Assembly: GCA_902777005.1 (NCBI GenBank) | Contig: CACYSB010000017.1 | Coordinates: 1-55,306 of the forward strand | DNA from: an uncultured Bacteroidota bacterium | GTDB taxonomy: Bacteria; Bacteroidota; Bacteroidia; Bacteroidales; P3 | Length of the DNA: 55,306 bases | Reading direction: 5' to 3' | Part shown: positions 16,568 through 24,249 of the stretch, one piece after another | How the letters are laid out: each line of letters begins with the position of its first letter | How positions within the stretch are numbered: the first letter of the stretch is position 1 | Position numbers and translations under genes: made by a program | The notes under the pieces: generated by a model | Told to the model about the DNA's origin: nothing | The model's input: only the letters and a program-made list of their open reading frames with translations | The model's database searches: none

Positions 16568-18415
16568 TTATTCTTCAAATTTTATATCCTTGACGTTGAG
16601 CTGAATCTCGGTCTTGCCGCGCCAGTAGTTCTCCTCCAGCTGGAAGCATAGGTCGAAGCGCTCGCCACGCTGCATTGCCGGCAGGGCTTCGCCCATCTGG
16701 AAGGCTATGGCGGGGTAGGGAACTGAACGCTCGGTAAGCGGTATGGCGTTGAACTTTAGGTGGTTGGTGCCCACGATACGGGCGTTGCCTGTATCCACCA
16801 GCTCGCGGCTCACAAAGACCGGCACGTTATTCTCCGGTCCAAAGGGGGCGAACTGCTTCAGTATGCGCAGGAACTTGGGTGTCACCTGCGAGAAGCCTAT
16901 CTCGGCGTCCACCTCGATTTCGGGCACCACTTCCTCGGTGCCTATGCTCTCGCGCACCAGTTTCTCCAGACGCTCCACGAAGGCTTTCATGTTCTCTTTC
17001 TTCAGGCTCACGCCGGCGGCACTCTTGTGGCCGCCGAAGTGCTCCAGCAGGTCGGCGCATTTCTCCAGAGCCTCGTGCATGTCGAACTCCTTGAGCGAGC
17101 GTGCCGAGCCTGTGATAAGTCCGTCAGCTCCCTCGGTGAAGACTATGGCTGGCTTGTTGTATGCCTCCACTATGCGGCTGGCCACGATGCCCACCACGCC
17201 GCGGTGCCACCCCGGGTCGTAGAGCACTAGTGACTGGCGCCCGACGTAGAAGGGGTCTTGCTCGATGCGCCGTTTGGCTTCCTCGGTGGCTGCGGTGTCG
17301 AGGTCCTTGCGCTCCATGTTGTAGCTGTTGATGTCGTCGGCCAGCTGGCGTGCTATGGCCGGGTCCTCGGTGAGCATCAGGCGCACGCTGTCGAAGGCCG
17401 ACCGTATGCGTCCTGCGGCGTTGATGCGCGGCCCGATAAGGAAGACCAGGTCGCTTATCGTCAGCTCCTTCTCGAAGTATCCGGCTTTCTTGTCGGCCGC
17501 TGCCGCCGTGCCGTCGCCCTCGGTCTGCTCGGCGCGCCGTTTGTCGACGTGGCCGTAGCGCAGTATGGCCTCTATGCCAGGGCGCGGCTTGGTGTTGAGC
17601 ACACGCAGGCCGAAGAAGGCCAGCACGCGGTTCTCGCCCATGATGGGCACTATGTCGCTCGCTATGCTGACGGCCACGAGGTCCAGGTATTTCAGCAACT
17701 TCAGCTTGAGCTCCTCCTGCCGCTGGCGGCGGTGACTGTCGAGCTGCTCCGGCATGTCGCACAGGCGCACACCCATCCTCTCCTCGAGGTGGGCTTCAAC
17801 AATCTTGAAGCCGATGCCGCAGCCGCTGAGCTCTTTGTAGGGGTAGGGGCAATCCGCTTGCTTGGGGTCCAGCACCGCCACCGCGCGCGGCACCTCGTCG
17901 CCCGGCAGGTGGTGGTCGCCGATGATGAAGTCGATGCCACGTTCTTTGGCATAGTCCACCTGTTCCATGGCCTTGATGCCGCAGTCAAGGGCTATCATGA
18001 GCTTGACGCCAGTCTCGTGCGCGTAGTCGATGCCCTGGTAGGAGATTCCGTAGCCCTCGCGTTCGCGGTCGGGCACATAAAAGTCTATGTTGTGGTTCAG
18101 CTCCTTGAGGTAGCTGTAGACCAACGCTACGGCCGACGTACCGTCGACGTCGTAGTCGCCGTAGACCATGATGCGTTCCTGTTTCCGTATAGCCTCGTTG
18201 ATGCGGTCTATCGCCTGTCGCATGCCCTTCATCAGGAAGGGGTCGTGAATCTGGTCGAGCCCGGGGCGGAAGAATTTCCGTGCCTCCTCAAATGTCGTAA
18301 CTCCACGCTCTACAAGCAGTGTGGCGATTATTCGGTCTACGCCCAGCGAAGCAGCAAGTTTGTCAACAGTCTCTAAATCATAGTCTTTGTTGATTATCCA
18401 ATGTTTTTCTTTCAT
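16568..18415 (-). CDS. recJ: Single-stranded-DNA-specific exonuclease RecJ
   Basis: 615 residues, close to the family size. The DHH-family metal sites are readable: VYGDYDVDGTSAVAL (residues about 82-96), ALDCGIKA, and IGDHHLPGDE (DHH). The DHHA1 domain has FGGHKSAAGVSL, and a C-terminal OB-like part follows. RecJ is a 5'-3' ssDNA exonuclease in recombination and mismatch repair. It is first in the minus-strand unit; the 255-base gap upstream holds hairpin copy B and a possible TAATTTTA -7 box near 18430. Confidence 0.95.
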   Translation of the reverse strand: MKEKHWIINKDYDLETVDKLAASLGVDRIIATLLVERGVTTFEEARKFFRPGLDQIHDPFLMKGMRQAIDRINEAIRKQERIMVYGDYDVDGTSAVALVYSYLKELNHNIDFYVPDREREGYGISYQGIDYAHETGVKLMIALDCGIKAMEQVDYAKERGIDFIIGDHHLPGDEVPRAVAVLDPKQADCPYPYKELSGCGIGFKIVEAHLEERMGVRLCDMPEQLDSHRRQRQEELKLKLLKYLDLVAVSIASDIVPIMGENRVLAFFGLRVLNTKPRPGIEAILRYGHVDKRRAEQTEGDGTAAAADKKAGYFEKELTISDLVFLIGPRINAAGRIRSAFDSVRLMLTEDPAIARQLADDINSYNMERKDLDTAATEEAKRRIEQDPFYVGRQSLVLYDPGWHRGVVGIVASRIVEAYNKPAIVFTEGADGLITGSARSLKEFDMHEALEKCADLLEHFGGHKSAAGVSLKKENMKAFVERLEKLVRESIGTEEVVPEIEVDAEIGFSQVTPKFLRILKQFAPFGPENNVPVFVSRELVDTGNARIVGTNHLKFNAIPLTERSVPYPAIAFQMGEALPAMQRGERFDLCFQLEENYWRGKTEIQLNVKDIKFEE

Positions 18416-18534
18416 ATTTTTCTGGCCGTAAAATTACGACTTTTTTTTTACATACGCGCAAAAATCTTTAAAATGTGAAAAAAATCCATTGCCACTCCAA
18501 CTACAATGCCTTGCCACTAAGCGTCATCTGCGTC

Positions 18535-18670
18535 TCTGCTCCGTCTCCTCTCTGTCTTTTCTTCGACAGTATAACGGTTGTTCACCGGTTGTTTAACGCT
18601 TTATAACCGTAGAACAACCGGTAAACAACCGTAGAACAGTCGGAGCGAGTACGGAGAGGGGGCGAAGGGG
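18535..18670. repeat. Long hairpin element, copy B
   Basis: 18574-18593 and 18613-18632 are reverse complements over 20 bases with one mismatch (ACGGTTGTTYACCGGTTGTT and its complement). The loop is 19 bases. Outer CTCCGTC/GAGTACGGAG blocks allow further pairing. The element fills the space between recJ (starting at 18415 on the minus strand) and the ABC permease stop at 18671. About 110 AT-rich bases (18416-18530) remain for the recJ promoter. Confidence 0.8.
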
Positions 18671-19927
18671 CTACACTATGCGGCGGCGGTAGGTGCGGGC
18701 GGCAAGCAGTGCTGCCGCTGCGGCGCAGAGGAGGAGCAGCAGGGCTGCTACGGCGACCTGCCAGACGGGGAGCCCGAAGGGGAGGCGCAGCATGGCGGCC
18801 ACGGGGGCTGTGAAGGGGACGACGGTGAGCCACGAGGCCAGTGCACCGGCCGGAGCGCGCAGCACCAGCGGCGCCAGGGCGAGGGTCAGCAGCAGGGGCG
18901 AGCCTGCGAGGAGTGCCCACTGGGTGGCGTCGGCCTCCGCGTCGAGGCGCGCGGCGAGGGCGGCGAGGAGGGCACCGTAGAGGAGGTAGCCCAGGAGGAA
19001 GAACATTGCGAAGGCTCCGGCTACCACAGGCAGCTGTATGGCGGCGAGGCCCTGTACGGTCTGGTCGACCAGCTGTATGGGTGCGTTGTACTGTGCCGTC
19101 GCCGCCTCGCCCTTGGTGGCGAAGCTGTGGTGCTGCTGTTCGGCGCGTGCCTGCTCGAAGAGCGTGGGGTTGGCGGCCTGCACGCCGGCGATGGCGGCGG
19201 ACGTGAGGGCTACCCAGAGGGCGAGCTGCAGCATGGCTGTAAGGGCTACGCCGGCCACTTTGCCGACCAGCAGTTGTACGGGATGCACGGAGGTGGCCAC
19301 TATCTCGGCCACGCGGCTGTGGCGCTCTTCCTGCACGGCCCGCACCACCTGGGCTCCGAAGAGCAGCAGGGCGAGTGCCATGACGACGGCCAGCGCCACT
19401 GCCACCACCGACTTGACCTGCAGATGGCTTTCGCGGCCTGTGGCGGCGTCGCTGGTGCGCAGGCGTAGATGCGTGGATTCGACGGAATAGAAGACCGAGG
19501 GGTCTACGGCGTAGACATCCTCGAGGATGGCGTTGCGGAGGAGGTTCTGCAGCTGTGCGTCGACGGCGCTCTGCACGGCGGGCGACGGCGGTGTGCCACG
19601 GTAGTAGAGGAAGGCGTCGTGAGGTATGGTGGTCTCGCGCATGGGTATGAAGAGCACGAGGTCGCGGTCGGCGGCCTGCCGCTGTGCGTATTCGAGGCTG
19701 GGCATAGGTTTGAAGGCCAGTTCGGCGGTAGACTGGAGGCCGTTCTGGAACAGGCCTGTCTGGTCGGCCACGAGGACGGTGGTGCGCTCGGTGGCCTGGC
19801 GTGCGGCGATGACGGGCAGGGCGTAAAGGAGCGCGAGGACGGCGGGCACCGTGAGGGTGAGCACCCAGAAGGCGGGACGCCGCAGGCGCAGGCGGCATTC
19901 GCGGGCTATAATGAGGAGGGTGGGCAT
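18671..19927 (-). CDS. ABC-2 type transporter permease (NatB-like)
   Basis: 418 residues. An N-terminal helix (PAFWVLTLTVPAVLALLYALP) precedes a large extracytoplasmic domain of about 150 residues, then five or six C-terminal helices. The cytoplasmic EERHSRVAEIVATSVHPVQLLVGKV motif is diagnostic of ABC-2/NatB permeases. It pairs with the ATPase gene upstream, separated by a 7-bp repeat array that ends three bases before this ATG. The substrate is unknown; NatAB-type systems export Na+ or small molecules. Confidence 0.88.
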   Translation of the reverse strand: MPTLLIIARECRLRLRRPAFWVLTLTVPAVLALLYALPVIAARQATERTTVLVADQTGLFQNGLQSTAELAFKPMPSLEYAQRQAADRDLVLFIPMRETTIPHDAFLYYRGTPPSPAVQSAVDAQLQNLLRNAILEDVYAVDPSVFYSVESTHLRLRTSDAATGRESHLQVKSVVAVALAVVMALALLLFGAQVVRAVQEERHSRVAEIVATSVHPVQLLVGKVAGVALTAMLQLALWVALTSAAIAGVQAANPTLFEQARAEQQHHSFATKGEAATAQYNAPIQLVDQTVQGLAAIQLPVVAGAFAMFFLLGYLLYGALLAALAARLDAEADATQWALLAGSPLLLTLALAPLVLRAPAGALASWLTVVPFTAPVAAMLRLPFGLPVWQVAVAALLLLLCAAAAALLAARTYRRRIV

Positions 19928-19930
19928 AAA

Positions 19931-19979
19931 GGTTACGGGTTAAAGGTTACGGGTTACAGGTTAGAGGTTAAAGGTTTTG
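19931..19979. repeat. GGTTANR 7-bp array spanning the ATPase 3' end and permease 5' region
   Basis: Seven units: GGTTACG, GGTTAAA, GGTTACG, GGTTACA, GGTTAGA, GGTTAAA, GGTTTTG. On the coding (minus) strand each unit reads TAACC. The ATPase's last residues (KTFNL) and its TAA stop (19963-19961) come from the array, and the permease ATG (19927) lies three bases beyond it. Confidence 0.9.
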
Positions 19980-20572
19980 TCGCAGAGGTCGGCGGCAGCC
20001 TGCAGGTTATGGGTGGAGAGGATGATGGCGGTGCCTTGATGCTTGAGGGCCGCTATCTGGTTGCGCAGCATCTCGGCACCAGCGGCGTCGAGGCCCGAGA
20101 ATGGCTCGTCGAGGATGAGCAGGCGTGGGCTGTGGGCCACGCAGACGGCGAACTGGAGGCGTTGCTGCATGCCCTTGCTGAGCTTGCGCACGGGCCTGTC
20201 CCACCAGTCCTGCATGCCGAGGGTGGTGAACCACCGGCGTGCGGCGTTCTCAGCTTCGCGACGTGAGAGCCCTTTGAGGCGCAGGAGGTAGAGTGCCTGT
20301 TCGCCGACACGCATGTTGCGGTAGAGGCCGCGTTCCTCTGGGAGGTAGCCTATGTGGCGCAGGTCGTCCTGCACGAGGGGGTGGCCGTCGAAGAGCACGC
20401 TGCCGCTGTCGGGGGCAAGGAGACGCGTGATGATGCGCAGCAGGGTGGTCTTGCCGTCGCCGTTGCCGCCGAGGAGGGCCACGGCCTGGCCGCTGTCGAC
20501 GGTGAAGCTGACGTCGGTGAGCACCTGGTGTTCGCCGAAGGCTTTGCTGATGTGGTCTATTTGTAATATCAT
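19961..20572 (-). CDS. ABC transporter ATP-binding protein (NatA-like), C-terminally short
   Basis: 203 residues from ATG 20572 (MILQIDHISKAFG); an upstream extension would run into the preceding gene. Walker A is GGNGDGKTT, signature LSKGMQQRL, Walker B LLILDEPFSGLD and H-loop STHNL. Normal NatA-like subunits continue 30 or more residues past the CD(R/K) segment. Here translation ends at ADLCDKTFNL because the repeat array supplies a stop. The nucleotide-binding core is complete, so it may still function. It pairs with the permease just downstream. Confidence 0.88.
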   Translation of the reverse strand: MILQIDHISKAFGEHQVLTDVSFTVDSGQAVALLGGNGDGKTTLLRIITRLLAPDSGSVLFDGHPLVQDDLRHIGYLPEERGLYRNMRVGEQALYLLRLKGLSRREAENAARRWFTTLGMQDWWDRPVRKLSKGMQQRLQFAVCVAHSPRLLILDEPFSGLDAAGAEMLRNQIAALKHQGTAIILSTHNLQAAADLCDKTFNL

Positions 20573-20596
20573 GGCGGTTAACGGTTGGCGGTTAAC
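20573..20596. repeat. 7-bp array at the BatA/ATPase junction
   Basis: Units GGCGGTT, AACGGTT, GGCGGTT, AAC. The array starts directly next to the ATPase start codon (20570-20572). On the minus strand it encodes the last residues of the BatA protein (LTANR) and its TAA stop at 20580-20578. Confidence 0.7.
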
Positions 20597-22542
20597 TTGA
20601 TTATGGCTGTCTCTGAGGCGAGTGCGAGGAGTGCGAGGAGAATGCAGAGCCACCAGAGGCTGCGGCCACCGTCGCGTGCGCGCCGTGTGTCACCGAGGTG
20701 GCGTCCGGCGTTGGCCACGACGCTGTAGCCGTAGCGGTCTTCGATGCCGTCGGCCACTTCGTCGGGTGTGAGGAACTCCATCAGCGACTCTCGGCGCGGG
20801 TGGTTGAAGGCGAGGTGCTCGTTGCCGAGGGTGTAGATGCCAGCCTCGGTGAGCTCGCCGTGCGGCACCAGCATGTAGCGGTCGCCCACGCGGCGCACAT
20901 CGGGAATGGTGGAGAAGTCGGCGTCGAGGGCTGTGAGTTGTGGTGGAGCCCCCAGGTTGTAGCTGCCCTGCAGGACTATGGGGTCGCTGCCGCCGAGGGT
21001 GTGGCAGGGCACAGGCTGCGGGCGGCTGTAGAGGGCCATATTGTAGAGTGTTGGCACGAAGAGAGCCTGGCTTGTGAAGTCGGTGTATTCGTCGCGCAGC
21101 GGCGTGGAGAAGCAGTATATACGTCCGGCGCCAGAAGGGGAGACAGCAAGGAAGGAACTGTTGTCGGCAAGGGAGATGATGGTGGACAGTGGGTAGTGGA
21201 CGGTGGGTAGTGCGGTGTAGTGGCCGTGGACGGTGGGAAGCTCCATTTCGTCGCTGGTGGCGCTGAAGACGCCGCGGAATAGTATGTTGTCGTAGTCGAT
21301 GCTGTTGGCGCGGACTGTGCTGCTACTCCACGAAGGAAGACCGGGTTGTGGTATGACGAGCTCGGTGCCGCCGTCGGCAACCCATGCCGCCAGCTGCTGC
21401 TGTTCGCCCGAGGGCAGTTCGGGGACTTCGTTGAGGACTATGAAGCTGATGTCGGCGAGCGACGACGGCAGGTGTGTGGCGGTGCGCAGGCTGACAGTGC
21501 TGTCGTCGGCGAAGAGGCGTGCCAGTGCGGTGTTGGGGGTGCCGCCGTGGAGTTCGAGCATGGTGATGCTCTCGCCCACGAGGAGTGCGAAGTGGTAGCT
21601 GTCGTCGAAGGTGACGGGGTAGTCTTCGATGGTGACGCATCCGTCGAGCCATCCGGCGGTGTCAGTAGCGAAGCGTAGCAGCACCTTGGCTGAGGCTCCG
21701 GTGGGGACGTCGACGGTGGCCAGCGCACGTTCGTGGCCTCCGACGAGGAGTTTGAGCGGCACCTTCTCGGCGTCGCGGCTGCCGCTGTTGCGCACCGTGG
21801 CCTCGACGGCTATGCTGCCGCCCTTGAAGTAGGCCGGGGCGTCGAGGACGAGAGTGTCAATGAAGATGTTGTCGGCCTCGGTGCCCTGCAGCGGCACGAG
21901 GGTGACGAGGGCGAGGCTGTCGGATGGCAGCGCGTCGAGGTCGGCGGTGCTGCGCTGGAAGTCGCTGATGACGTAGGCGTGGCGGTTGGCTGCGCCGCTG
22001 GCAGCCATGAAAGCCTGCTGACGACGCACCACGTCGGACAGTAGCGGTGAGGCCGCCGACGGCTTGACTTCGTCGAGGGCTTCGAGGAACTCGTCGCGGC
22101 TGAGCCAACGCATCTGCACGCCGGTGAGGTCGGAGGTAAGCAGCTGGTAGCGGTCGCCCACGCCGTAGGCGGTGACCAGCTCGCGAGCTTTGCGCACCGC
22201 TTCGTCGATGAGGCTGCCCTGTTGCGAGGTGCTCTCCATGCTGAAGCTGTTGTCTATGAAGACGCTCACCACTGTGTTGCCGCTGCGTGTGGTGCTGTCG
22301 CGGTCGGGGATTACGGGGCGTGCGAAGGCCAGCACAAGGAATACGATGGCGAGGATGCGAGCGGCAAGGAGCAGCCAGCGGTGCAGGTTGCTGCTACGGC
22401 GGCTTTCGGTGTGCAGTTCCTGCAGTCGTGCCACGTTGCTGAAGTAGACCGTGCGGTAGCGGTGGAAGTTGAGCAAGTGCACGGCGATGGGTATGAGCAC
22501 TGCCAGAAGGCCCCAGAGGAATGCAGGGTTGGTGAAGATCAT
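20578..22542 (-). CDS. BatA-domain / von Willebrand factor A membrane protein
   Basis: 654 residues. The N-terminal BatA domain (MIFTNPAFLWGLLAVLIPIAVHLLNF and a second helix near residue 60) leads into a vWA-like domain with the MIDAS-type DNSFSMES (about residue 93). A long periplasmic part with Ig-like stretches follows, and a final helix (SLWWLCILLALLALASETAII) near the C-terminus. Bat proteins are linked to aerotolerance and envelope integrity in Bacteroides, with unclear mechanism. An in-frame 7-bp array (21182-21238) encodes LPTVHGHYTALPTVHYPLST in the periplasmic region. Confidence 0.85.
   Translation of the reverse strand: MIFTNPAFLWGLLAVLIPIAVHLLNFHRYRTVYFSNVARLQELHTESRRSSNLHRWLLLAARILAIVFLVLAFARPVIPDRDSTTRSGNTVVSVFIDNSFSMESTSQQGSLIDEAVRKARELVTAYGVGDRYQLLTSDLTGVQMRWLSRDEFLEALDEVKPSAASPLLSDVVRRQQAFMAASGAANRHAYVISDFQRSTADLDALPSDSLALVTLVPLQGTEADNIFIDTLVLDAPAYFKGGSIAVEATVRNSGSRDAEKVPLKLLVGGHERALATVDVPTGASAKVLLRFATDTAGWLDGCVTIEDYPVTFDDSYHFALLVGESITMLELHGGTPNTALARLFADDSTVSLRTATHLPSSLADISFIVLNEVPELPSGEQQQLAAWVADGGTELVIPQPGLPSWSSSTVRANSIDYDNILFRGVFSATSDEMELPTVHGHYTALPTVHYPLSTIISLADNSSFLAVSPSGAGRIYCFSTPLRDEYTDFTSQALFVPTLYNMALYSRPQPVPCHTLGGSDPIVLQGSYNLGAPPQLTALDADFSTIPDVRRVGDRYMLVPHGELTEAGIYTLGNEHLAFNHPRRESLMEFLTPDEVADGIEDRYGYSVVANAGRHLGDTRRARDGGRSLWWLCILLALLALASETAIIKLTANR
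21182..21238. repeat. GTGGRYR 7-bp array inside the BatA gene
   Basis: Units GTGGACA, GTGGGTA, GTGGACG, GTGGGTA, GTGCGGT, GTAGTGG, a two-base slip, then GTGGACG and GTGGGAA. Translated on the minus strand it gives a near-duplicate LPTVHG / LPTVHYPLST, like the mnmA insertion ([10 protein letters not shown]). The relation of the two insertions is visible in both DNA and protein. Confidence 0.8.
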
Positions 22543-22560
22543 GGTGTTAAGTGTTTAGTG
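22540..22560. repeat. Short 7-bp repeat at the nth/BatA junction
   Basis: On the minus strand CACTAAA, CACTTAA, CACCATG: three 7-base units that include the nth stop (TAA, 22549-22547) and end in the BatA start codon (22542-22540). It is short and degenerate, so I hold it only because four other junctions show the same pattern. Confidence 0.45.
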
Positions 22561-23188
22561 ATATGTTATGGCGGCAGATATTGGCGAGGCCGCAGGTGTC
22601 GCACTTGGGCTTGCGGGCTTGGCATACGTAGCGGCCGTGGAGGATGAGCCAGTGGTGGGCTTTGGGGATGAGCTCAGGCGGTATGTGTTTCACCAGCTCG
22701 CGTTCGGTGTTGAGTGGTGTCTTGGAGTTGGTGGTGAGGCCTATGCGGTTGGCCACACGGAAGACATGGGTGTCCACTGGCATGGCGGGCTGGTCGAAGA
22801 CTACGGCGGCCACCACGTTGGCGGTCTTGCGTCCCACGCCTGGCAGGCGTTGCAGGGCGTCGATGTCGGCAGGCACCATGCCGCCGTATTCGTCGCGCAG
22901 CATACGCGCCAGCCCCACGAGGTGGTGGCTCTTGTTGTTGGGGTAGGATACCGAGTGGATGTAGTGGAATATCTCCTCCTCGGTGGCGCAGGCCATGGTT
23001 TCGGCGTTGGGATAGGCGGCGAAGAGGGCAGGGGTGACCATGTTGACGCGCTTGTCAGTGCACTGCGCCGAAAGAACAACAGCTACGAGAAGCTGGAACG
23101 GATTATCGTAATGGAGCTCTGTCTCAGCCACCGGCATAGCCTCGCTGAAATAGTCTATCACGTGTTTGTATAGGTCAGCTTTTCTCAT
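22547..23188 (-). CDS. nth: Endonuclease III
   Basis: 213 residues from ATG 23188, the usual Nth size. A bifunctional DNA glycosylase/AP lyase for oxidised pyrimidines. The helix-hairpin-helix LPGVGRKTANVV carries the catalytic Lys, VDTHVFRVANR carries the catalytic Asp, and the C-terminal [4Fe-4S] loop is C-x6-C-x2-C-x5-C (CQARKPKCDTCGLANIC). A longer reading frame upstream overlaps the next gene and has no Nth homology. The start overlaps the EEP stop by ATGA. Confidence 0.95.
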   Translation of the reverse strand: MRKADLYKHVIDYFSEAMPVAETELHYDNPFQLLVAVVLSAQCTDKRVNMVTPALFAAYPNAETMACATEEEIFHYIHSVSYPNNKSHHLVGLARMLRDEYGGMVPADIDALQRLPGVGRKTANVVAAVVFDQPAMPVDTHVFRVANRIGLTTNSKTPLNTERELVKHIPPELIPKAHHWLILHGRYVCQARKPKCDTCGLANICRHNISLNT

Positions 23189-24249
23189 TTGGCGAGTTCT
23201 AAGGATGATATTACGGGGTAATGGTCGGAGATGTCGGTCTTGATGCGTTTGTAGCTGAGGGTTTGGAACTCCTTGCTGCGGAAGATATAGTCGATGCGGA
23301 AATGCGGGAAGCCGTCGCCGTTGTAGGTGCGGCATAATCCAAGGCCTTTGTCGCAAAAGGTGTCGTCGAGGTGTTTGCTCACCTGGGCGTAGAGCCATGA
23401 GGAAGGAATATCGTTGAAGTCGCCGACCATAAGTATGGGTACGGTGCTCTCGCTTACAATAGGCTCCAGCTTCTCCTCCCATTCAGTCTCATGCTTCAGG
23501 ATGGTCTCCTTGACTTTGTCCAGCATGCGGCTTTCAGGCTTCATTTCGCCGTGCAGCATCTGCTCTATCTCCTCACGGTCGGTGTCGTCGAGGGCGTAGC
23601 TGTCCAAATGAACGCAGCATATGCGGAAGTTTTGTTCGCCATGCAGTAGCTCCACGAGAAGCATGTTGTGGTCTATACGCTTCACGAATGTGATTGGCAG
23701 CTTTGAAAATACTACGGTGCCTGAAGGCTTTGTGTTTTTCCCCTGAGAGCCGTGATGATGGTTGTAACCCATAAGTATGAGGCTGTCGGTTACTCGTACT
23801 TTCTTGGCAGAGGAGTATTCCTGCAGGCACAGAATGTCAGGATTGTATTCCCGTACCAAATCCAGAAAGGCACGAGCGTTGGTATCGGACTGCGATTTAC
23901 TGCCTCCCAGACCTTGGAAGCCATGTACGTTGTAGCTTATCACGGAGAGCATCTGCGGGTGCTCCTCGCGGTCTGGTATCTTGGCGGTTCCGCCAACCTG
24001 CATGAAGAGTCCCACGAAGCTCCAGCGCACCGCTATGGCTGCGGCACTCCAGATGAAATGCCATTTGCCCATCATCAGCCACAGCACTACCATTGCAGCG
24101 TTGGCTATCAGTAGTGGCAGGTATCCGAAGGCCAGCAGGCTTGGGATAATGGAGCGTGACGGTGCCACGTTGGGCGCCAGCGTCGTCAATAGCAGAACGA
24201 TAGCCAGCAGTATGTTGATGACAAGAAGTATTATCCTAAAAATCTTCAT
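23185..24249 (-). CDS. Endonuclease/exonuclease/phosphatase family membrane protein
   Basis: 354 residues from ATG 24249. Three N-terminal membrane helices (residues 1-85) precede an EEP domain with ISYNVHGFQG, ILCLQEY, VHLDSYALDD, VGDFNDIP and the terminal SDHYPVISS, all catalytic motifs of the family. The domain faces the periplasm in such proteins; the substrate (nucleic acid or phospholipid phosphoester) is unknown. The 5' end overlaps the end of the large upstream gene by 14 bases. Confidence 0.9.
   Translation of the reverse strand: MKIFRIILLVINILLAIVLLLTTLAPNVAPSRSIIPSLLAFGYLPLLIANAAMVVLWLMMGKWHFIWSAAAIAVRWSFVGLFMQVGGTAKIPDREEHPQMLSVISYNVHGFQGLGGSKSQSDTNARAFLDLVREYNPDILCLQEYSSAKKVRVTDSLILMGYNHHHGSQGKNTKPSGTVVFSKLPITFVKRIDHNMLLVELLHGEQNFRICCVHLDSYALDDTDREEIEQMLHGEMKPESRMLDKVKETILKHETEWEEKLEPIVSESTVPILMVGDFNDIPSSWLYAQVSKHLDDTFCDKGLGLCRTYNGDGFPHFRIDYIFRSKEFQTLSYKRIKTDISDHYPVISSLELAK

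Noticed and set aside
17258..18376. 372-codon open frame antisense to recJ
   Set aside because: Val/Ala/His-rich shadow of a GC-rich gene; RecJ motifs are on the minus strand.
18582..19898. 438-codon Arg/Pro-rich frame over the ABC permease
   Set aside because: An alternative frame of the permease with arginine/proline bias and no membrane helices.
22547..23482. Extended 311-residue start for nth
   Set aside because: The extra 98 residues lie over the EEP gene, are Arg/Pro-rich and lack similarity to Nth; the ATG at 23188 gives normal length and an ATGA overlap.
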